Assembly (NCBI GenBank): GCA_052061695.1
Contig: JBPZEY010000009.1
DNA: 64,000 bases
Direction: 5' to 3' (one strand)
DNA from: Alkalicoccus luteus
GTDB lineage: Bacteria; Bacillota; Bacilli; Bacillales; Salisediminibacteriaceae
Each line of letters opens with the position of its first letter. Within the stretch, counting starts at the first letter, position 1. Positions 60,080 to 64,000 of the stretch are shown here, in pieces. Below the pieces are notes generated by a model, which made no database searches, was not told where the DNA came from, and saw nothing but the letters and a program-made list of their open reading frames with translations. The translations under genes were made by a program, and so were the position numbers.

Positions 60080-60754
60080 TCAGGAGACGTTCCCTTCCAT
60101 TTGGTTAAATGCCTCTTTTAATTCTTCCTCGTGCTGGGGATGAATATCACCTAAAATAATGTGCAGAATGTGCGGTTCACCGTTCAGCTGAACCTTTAAA
60201 ATGCCTGTCGTAAAATCGGTATGGATCAACTGATAAAATGTTCCCTGGTAGCATTTGCAGGATGGTTCTCCCAGCGAGAATATAAACGATCCGTTCTCCC
60301 GGTATACCCAGCCGCTGATTCCCTTATCGTATTCCGGTTCTTTGGCAACATTTGATTTACTCACTTTGTAAATGGTCACATCTACTTCATCAAGTTCGTG
60401 GAACAAGTCATTGACGAGCGAACCATGTACAATCAAATCCCAGCGGCTCTGCACTGCTTGCCCAATAATAATATGGTTTACGTCATATTGTGTAGCCGTA
60501 TCTCCAATAATGCCGGCAATGGTTTCTCCTTTGTGAAGCGGCCGGAAAATCATTGTTGCATTGTATTCATCTGCCCACCGCTGAATGTGATCCCGTTCCT
60601 CGATTTTATCCATGGGCTCTCCCTCTTCAGGCGAATACACATGGAGTACAATACAGTCGCTTTTAAATGCCTTCTTCTCAGTCATGCCTCGCTCAATTAA
60701 AGCTGCAGCATTGCGGTAGTTGGCAATACACACCAGTACATTTTCTTTTTTCAC
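60080..60754 (-). CDS. Universal-stress-like (KdpD-type Usp domain) protein
   Basis: 224 aa. The first 130 residues (VLVCIANYRNAAALIERGM, IVLHVYSPEEGEPMDK, VNHIIIGQAVQSRWD) resemble the universal stress domain found in KdpD sensor kinases. The C-terminal half (GWVYRENGSFIFSLGEPSCKC, YQLIHTDFTTGILKVQL) is not familiar to me. I prefer a GTG at 60754 with GGAGG 8 bases before it; a longer frame to 60835 has no clear site. It sits 34 bases after the TIGR03643-type gene, probably in the same transcript. Ligand and partner unknown. Confidence 0.75.
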   Translation of the reverse strand: MKKENVLVCIANYRNAAALIERGMTEKKAFKSDCIVLHVYSPEEGEPMDKIEERDHIQRWADEYNATMIFRPLHKGETIAGIIGDTATQYDVNHIIIGQAVQSRWDLIVHGSLVNDLFHELDEVDVTIYKVSKSNVAKEPEYDKGISGWVYRENGSFIFSLGEPSCKCYQGTFYQLIHTDFTTGILKVQLNGEPHILHIILGDIHPQHEEELKEAFNQMEGNVS

Positions 60755-60788
60755 TGCCTCATCCTCCCTTTTAACCGGGCCCTTTACG

Positions 60789-61055
60789 TTAATAACTGAT
60801 TCGTTTTTGATCCGGTGCTTTAAACCTTTCCACACGCGGCGACCGTTTCCTGCTATGTTTTGTTTTTCTCCCGGAAACTCGTTTGCGCCACATCGTAAAC
60901 GAGGAGCGCTTCATTTCCCTGCGCATCAATTTAACCACTTCTTTTTCCTTCAGACCAACCTGCAGCTCAATCGCTTCAAATGGTGTCCGGTCTTCCCACG
61001 CCATTTCAATCACGCGGTCGACCTCTTCTGGAGTTAAATCCTGATGCTTGTGCAT
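60789..61055 (-). CDS. TIGR03643-family small protein
   Basis: 88 aa. The N-terminus LTPEEVDRVIEMAWEDRTPFEAI, the helix-turn-helix-like KEKEVVKLMRREMK and SSFTMWRKRVSGRKTKHSRK match the widespread TIGR03643 family, of unknown function. Very basic C-terminus, which may bind nucleic acid. GGAAGGAAG lies 7 bases before the ATG. Confidence 0.88.
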   Translation of the reverse strand: MHKHQDLTPEEVDRVIEMAWEDRTPFEAIELQVGLKEKEVVKLMRREMKRSSFTMWRKRVSGRKTKHSRKRSPRVERFKAPDQKRISY

Positions 61056-61095
61056 GAGCTTCTTCCTTCCATTTATGGTTTAGGAGCTTTTTGAC

Positions 61096-61129
61096 GAAAA
61101 ACGGCAGCCGGAAGTGATATCCGGCTGCC
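61096..61129 (-). terminator. Terminator after the DUF2188 gene
   Basis: Minus strand perfect 10-bp stem GGCAGCCGGA / TCCGGCTGCC, loop TATCACT, then GTTTTT. Confidence 0.92.
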
Positions 61130-61138
61130 CATTCAGCT

Positions 61139-61339
61139 TCAGCTGAAGTCACGCTCTTCTTCAACTTCCATTTTGTTGTTATAAATAAGCAGCCGGCTTG
61201 GCGCTTTGTCTTTCGCCATTTCTTCAGCATGCGCAATTGCTTCGTCCTTTTGATCGAATGATGTTTCCGGTGCAACATCCTCAATTTTCACCATCCAGGC
61301 AGTTGCATCTTTGTTAGGTCGTACTGAATATTCGCGCAT
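61139..61339 (-). CDS. DUF2188 small protein
   Basis: 66 aa beginning MREYSVRPNKDATAWMVKIE, with AIAHAEEMAKDKAPSRLLIYN, the DUF2188 pattern. Function unknown. Small members are common in stress-linked regions. I choose the ATG at 61339 behind GGAG; the upstream GTG at 61348 is part of the ribosome site. Confidence 0.85.
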   Translation of the reverse strand: MREYSVRPNKDATAWMVKIEDVAPETSFDQKDEAIAHAEEMAKDKAPSRLLIYNNKMEVEEERDFS

Positions 61340-61443
61340 CCAATCCACTCCTTCAAATCGTTGTTACTTCTGCTATTTCCGGATTGTTTCTGCGTTAAAC
61401 GACTTTTTTAGGAGATAAAGAAAGACCGAACAATGGAATACGC

Positions 61444-61469
61444 GTTTAAAAGATGGAAATACTGGCAAT
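61444..61469 (+). promoter_or_regulatory. Possible SigB promoter of the SDR gene
   Basis: GTTTAA, a 14-base spacer and GGCAAT, against the SigB consensus GTTTAA-N12-15-GGGWAT: the -35 is exact, the -10 differs at two bases. It precedes a general-stress-type SDR gene. Confidence 0.45.
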
Positions 61470-61507
61470 GATACGCATAACGTAAAAAATGGAGGTCATT
61501 CCCTACT

Positions 61508-62389
61508 ATGAGATATGAAGAAGTGAAGAAGCTACAGACAGATGGACAGCCGCAGCAAAGGCAGAACCGGCAGCCGGGTCTCGAAGACAGTGAAATGGAG
61601 CCGATGCCAATCTTCGATGATCCTGATTACAAGGGCAGTGAAAAGCTGAAAGGAAAAGTGATGCTGATTACTGGAGGAGACAGCGGCATTGGCCGTGCGG
61701 TGTCTATCGCTGCTGCGAAGGAAGGCGCGACTGTCGTGATCTCCTATAAAGATGAACATGAGGATGCGGAAACAACTAAAACATTAGTAGAAGATAAAGG
61801 AGCAAGCTGTTTATTAATCGATGGCGACATCGGGAATGAGGCGCACTGCCAGGAGATTGTCAAGCAAACGATTGATCAGTTTGGAAAACTTGATATCCTG
61901 ATTAATAACGCAGCAGAGCAGCACTTTGCTGAAGACTTACGGGATATTTCGACTGAACAGATGGAACGTACGTTTAAAACAAATGTATACGGCACCTTTC
62001 ATATGACAAAAGCAGCTTTGGACTATCTTGAGCCTGGGAGTTCCATCATCAATTCAGTCTCCATTGTCGCCTATAAGGGAATGCCTGTACTGATGGACTA
62101 TGCAGCCACGAAAGGAGCACTTGTTGCACTTACCCGCTCCCTCTCCGAAAACCTTGTTTCGAAAGGGATTCGAGTCAACGGTGTTGCTCCAGGTCCAATC
62201 TGGACTCCGCTCATTCCGGCATCTTTCCCGGAAGATAAAGTAGCAGAATTTGGTACAAGCAGTCCGATGGGGCGCCCAGGACATCCGGCAGAGCTGGCTC
62301 CAAGCTACATCTATTTAGCTTCAGATGACTCCTCTTATGTATCAGGCCAAGTGTTGCATGTAAACGGAGGCTCCGTCGTAAACGGCTGA
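61508..62389 (+). CDS. SDR-family oxidoreductase (general stress protein 39-like)
   Basis: 293 aa. Short-chain dehydrogenase: a leading tail rich in Gln (about 1-45), then VMLITGGDSGIGRAVSIAAAKEGA with the NAD(P) loop, ILINNAA and the catalytic Ser-Tyr-Lys (SIINSVSIVAYKGMPVLMDYAATKGAL). It ends VSGQVLHVNGGSVVNG. It is close to the YdaD/YhdF/GSP39 group, members of which are SigB-dependent in B. subtilis. Substrate unknown. GGAGG lies 13 bases before the ATG. Confidence 0.93.
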   Translation: MRYEEVKKLQTDGQPQQRQNRQPGLEDSEMEPMPIFDDPDYKGSEKLKGKVMLITGGDSGIGRAVSIAAAKEGATVVISYKDEHEDAETTKTLVEDKGASCLLIDGDIGNEAHCQEIVKQTIDQFGKLDILINNAAEQHFAEDLRDISTEQMERTFKTNVYGTFHMTKAALDYLEPGSSIINSVSIVAYKGMPVLMDYAATKGALVALTRSLSENLVSKGIRVNGVAPGPIWTPLIPASFPEDKVAEFGTSSPMGRPGHPAELAPSYIYLASDDSSYVSGQVLHVNGGSVVNG

Positions 62390-62396
62390 TGAATCG

Positions 62397-62426
62397 GCAG
62401 ACGGTCTTTGGTCCGTCTGCTTTTTT
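62397..62426 (+). terminator. Terminator after the SDR gene
   Basis: 8-bp stem GCAGACGG / CCGTCTGC followed by TTTTTT. Confidence 0.92.
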
Positions 62427-62439
62427 AACGACATGCATC

Positions 62440-62477
62440 AAAAAAAGCGTCGGGAGTTTTATTCGTCCCGGCGCTTT
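62440..62477 (-). terminator. Terminator after the HesB-like gene
   Basis: Minus strand stem AAAGCGCCGGGA / TCCCGACGCTTT followed by TTTT. It faces the SDR terminator across a short gap. Confidence 0.88.
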
Positions 62478-62501
62478 ACATGTGATACGCATAACGGAAA
62501 T

Positions 62502-62810
62502 CTAGTCACTCTCGCTGCCTTCATGGTAATTGTAATGAATCTCCTGCTTCTCTTCATCAAATTCAACCGTCAGGTCGTAGCCGTCAAAATACCAGAGATC
62601 CTTCTCTTCGACAAAGAACGTAATCCCGTCTTTTTCTTTTTTAACACCTGCAGATTCCGGTGTCTCATGAAGAGCAAAACCTATGGAAAAGCCGCTTTGA
62701 ATTGGACTCTCTCCTCCGTACTTTGCGAAGAATTTAATCGTGTCTCCTTCATCTGCTTCCACTTCATTTTTAAACCATTTTAATGCTTCATCTGTTATCT
62801 CCAGATTCAT
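62502..62810 (-). CDS. HesB/YneR-like protein
   Basis: 102 aa, of the HesB-like fold (LEITDEALKWFKNEV, KFFAKYGGESPIQSGFSIGFAL). The three conserved cysteines of IscA-type iron-sulfur carriers are absent; the chain has no Cys at all. So it is unlikely to carry a cluster, as in the YneR subgroup. Strongly acidic. It lies 15 bases after the ferredoxin gene on the same strand. Confidence 0.88.
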   Translation of the reverse strand: MNLEITDEALKWFKNEVEADEGDTIKFFAKYGGESPIQSGFSIGFALHETPESAGVKKEKDGITFFVEEKDLWYFDGYDLTVEFDEEKQEIHYNYHEGSESD

Positions 62811-62825
62811 GCGGCGGCACCTCCA

Positions 62826-63065
62826 TTACCTTCCTTGAAAGAATTCTTCTGCTTTCTTCAAGTATACCTCATCTTTTGGTTCGAGCTCGTGCTCATCAAC
62901 AATTGCATCTACCGGGCAGACAACGACACATGCACCACAGTCAATACAAATATCCGGATCAATGTAGTATTGTTCTTTCCCTTCTTCTATACAATCCACC
63001 GGACAAACATCGACGCACTCTCCAGCTTTTTCCCCTTCGCAGGGACTCGTGATGACGAATGCCAT
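62826..63065 (-). CDS. Ferredoxin, 7Fe/8Fe bacterial type
   Basis: 79 aa. MAFVITSPCEGEKAGECVDV and CPVDCIEEGKEQYY give the first ligand set, and CIDCGACVVVCPVDAI is a full CxxCxxCxxxCP cluster motif. The first set is spaced as in ferredoxins holding a 3Fe-4S or variant centre. Soluble electron carrier of the Bacillus Fer/YfhL type. GGGAGG lies 5 bases before the ATG at 63065; the longer frame to 63212 is upstream leader. Confidence 0.92.
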   Translation of the reverse strand: MAFVITSPCEGEKAGECVDVCPVDCIEEGKEQYYIDPDICIDCGACVVVCPVDAIVDEHELEPKDEVYLKKAEEFFQGR

Positions 63066-63210
63066 AAAGCCTTCCCTCCTTCCAAAATCTATTATGATAC
63101 CGTTCCTCTTTTTTATACTCTCAAAACATGGGATCGGATTTACAGTAGCGGCACCCGGGAAGATATGAGAAAATATAGCACAGAAGAATCTGGATCGGAG
63201 AGGGTGCTTC

Positions 63211-63543
63211 ATGAGAATGATGGAAAGCTTGCACGAGGTGGAAGAGATTATTACTGCAGAGCCGCTAACATTTGTTTACCTTTCCCGGGAAAATTGCTCT
63301 GTCTGTCACTCGCTCAAACCGCAGCTTGAGCGCTGGGTTGAGGATGAAGCCGGACTGAGCCCGCTTGCAGTTTCTGTCGATGACATTCCGGAAGCTGCGG
63401 GAAGGTTTGAAGCATTCACTGCTCCCGCCGTCATTCTCTTCGTGAAGGGCAGAGAAAAATGGCGGGCCGCCCGCTTTGTACGGGAAGAGGAAGTTCGCAA
63501 TGTTTTACGGCAGTGGCGCGAAGCTGCAGACGGACATTATTAG
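63211..63543 (+). CDS. Thioredoxin-family protein, CxxC active site
   Basis: 110 aa thioredoxin fold with CSVC in LTFVYLSRENCSVCHSLKPQLERW, cis-Pro at FTAPAVILFVKG. The active-site pair differs from the CGPC of thioredoxin, suggesting another role such as thiol-disulfide exchange in stress. GGAGAGG lies 7 bases before the ATG. It is divergent from the ferredoxin gene. Confidence 0.88.
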   Translation: MRMMESLHEVEEIITAEPLTFVYLSRENCSVCHSLKPQLERWVEDEAGLSPLAVSVDDIPEAAGRFEAFTAPAVILFVKGREKWRAARFVREEEVRNVLRQWREAADGHY

Positions 63544-63638
63544 AAATAACGCGTGGAATACGTTATACTGAACTACTGGATGAGCAATTTCGGACAGCAC
63601 CGCACTTGAGGCGGATTGAATATAGAGGAGGAATTAGT

Positions 63639-64000
63639 GTGCAGACGGAAAAGCAGCAGCAAAAAGAAGCGATGAAGATGCTTAAGGATACAAGCCGAAC
63701 ATTTTACATTCCCATTACGCTTCTTCATCCAGAATTGAAAAAGACAGTGGCTTCTGCCTATCTTTGCATGCGGGCAATCGACGAGATCGAAGACAGTGAG
63801 ATTCTTGCCAACCCAGTAAAAGCATCGCTGCTGAAACAAACAGAAGCACTTCTTGAACAAGAGCAGTTTCAAACTGCGGCATACGAAGAGCTGACTGCTC
63901 CTTTTGCTGCTGAACTTCCTGAAGTAGCGCTTCGTCTCGGAGACTGGCTGGATACATGTCCGCCTGACTACGTGCATAAAGTGAAGCAGTTTACAGCTGA
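63639..64000 (+). CDS. Squalene/phytoene synthase family protein (partial, runs off window)
   Basis: At least 120 aa from a GTG at 63639, 7 bases after GAGGAGG. TSRTFYIPITLL and the Asp-rich AYLCMRAIDEIEDS hold the first prenyl-diphosphate motif of the squalene/phytoene synthase family, which joins two prenyl diphosphates head to head. The second Asp motif lies beyond the window, so the product (carotenoid or squalene/hopanoid) cannot be decided. Confidence 0.85.
   Translation, partial: MQTEKQQQKEAMKMLKDTSRTFYIPITLLHPELKKTVASAYLCMRAIDEIEDSEILANPVKASLLKQTEALLEQEQFQTAAYEELTAPFAAELPEVALRLGDWLDTCPPDYVHKVKQFTA

Noticed and set aside
1..64000. CRISPR arrays, rRNA, tRNA genes, insertion sequences
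   Set aside because: I saw no repeat-spacer pattern, no rRNA or tRNA landmarks and no transposase or terminal repeats.

Overview
The window looks like a chromosomal segment of a haloalkaliphilic member of the Bacillaceae. The gene order guaA-pbuG-yebG-purEKBCSQLFMNHD, with a moxR/DUF58/transglutaminase block (yeaC-yeaD-yebA in Bacillus subtilis) beside guaA, is the B. subtilis arrangement. PurL/PurQ/PurS are separate subunits and there is an RsbQ homologue, a YpjP homologue and Gram-positive ribosome binding sites throughout. The roughly balanced G+C content and many acidic surface proteins suggest a salt- or alkali-adapted genus (Alkalicoccus/Salisediminibacterium-like). That placement is inference.

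Layout. 1-4.0 kb: TPP-riboswitch-controlled HMP/thiamine-precursor transporter ykoFEDC (minus strand). 4.1-8.8 kb: an uncharacterised minus-strand group made of an N-formylglutamate-amidohydrolase-like enzyme, an ATP-grasp ligase fused to a degenerate M20 peptidase, and a cytosolic-type gamma-glutamyltransferase. 8.9-12.1 kb: a sigma-54 activator divergent from a glutathione-independent formaldehyde dehydrogenase, which has a clear -24/-12 promoter and a cre box. 12.1-25.1 kb: the complete twelve-gene purine operon under a PurR operator and a guanine riboswitch. 25.2-29.1 kb: yebG, pbuG and guaA, the last two with their own guanine riboswitches. 29.1-33.6 kb: moxR/DUF58/transglutaminase. 33.8-36.2 kb: a YflT-like stress protein, a redox protein with an in-frame UGA at its active-site cysteine position (selenoprotein candidate), and a divergent YeeE/YedE transporter. 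36.3-38 kb: ECF sigma factor, anti-sigma factor and a small membrane protein. 38-43.4 kb: an amidase and the thiazole operon tenI-thiO-S-G-F with a second TPP riboswitch. 43.5-46.9 kb: cydDC. 47-52.3 kb: YpjP, a BNR lipoprotein, TraB, an unknown gene and an acyl-CoA dehydrogenase. 52.4-54.2 kb: an RsbQ-type hydrolase translationally coupled to a PAS-GGDEF cyclase. 54.4-59 kb: a large membrane-anchored glycosidase-like protein, a TauE/SafE permease and an Nei/Fpg glycosylase. 59.4-64 kb: stress-type small genes, an SDR oxidoreductase, a HesB-like protein, ferredoxin, thioredoxin-like protein and the start of a squalene/phytoene synthase.

How it fits together. The middle is purine and thiamine metabolism under ligand control: three guanine riboswitches plus PurR, and two TPP riboswitches. 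Around it sit stress and signalling modules. The points most worth a second look are the putative selenocysteine codon with a bacterial-SECIS-like hairpin at 34.6 kb, the RsbQ-PAS-GGDEF pair at 53-54 kb (an RsbQP-like sensor wired to c-di-GMP instead of SigB), the ATP-grasp/M20 fusion at 5-7 kb, and the sigma-54/CcpA logic upstream of formaldehyde dehydrogenase.
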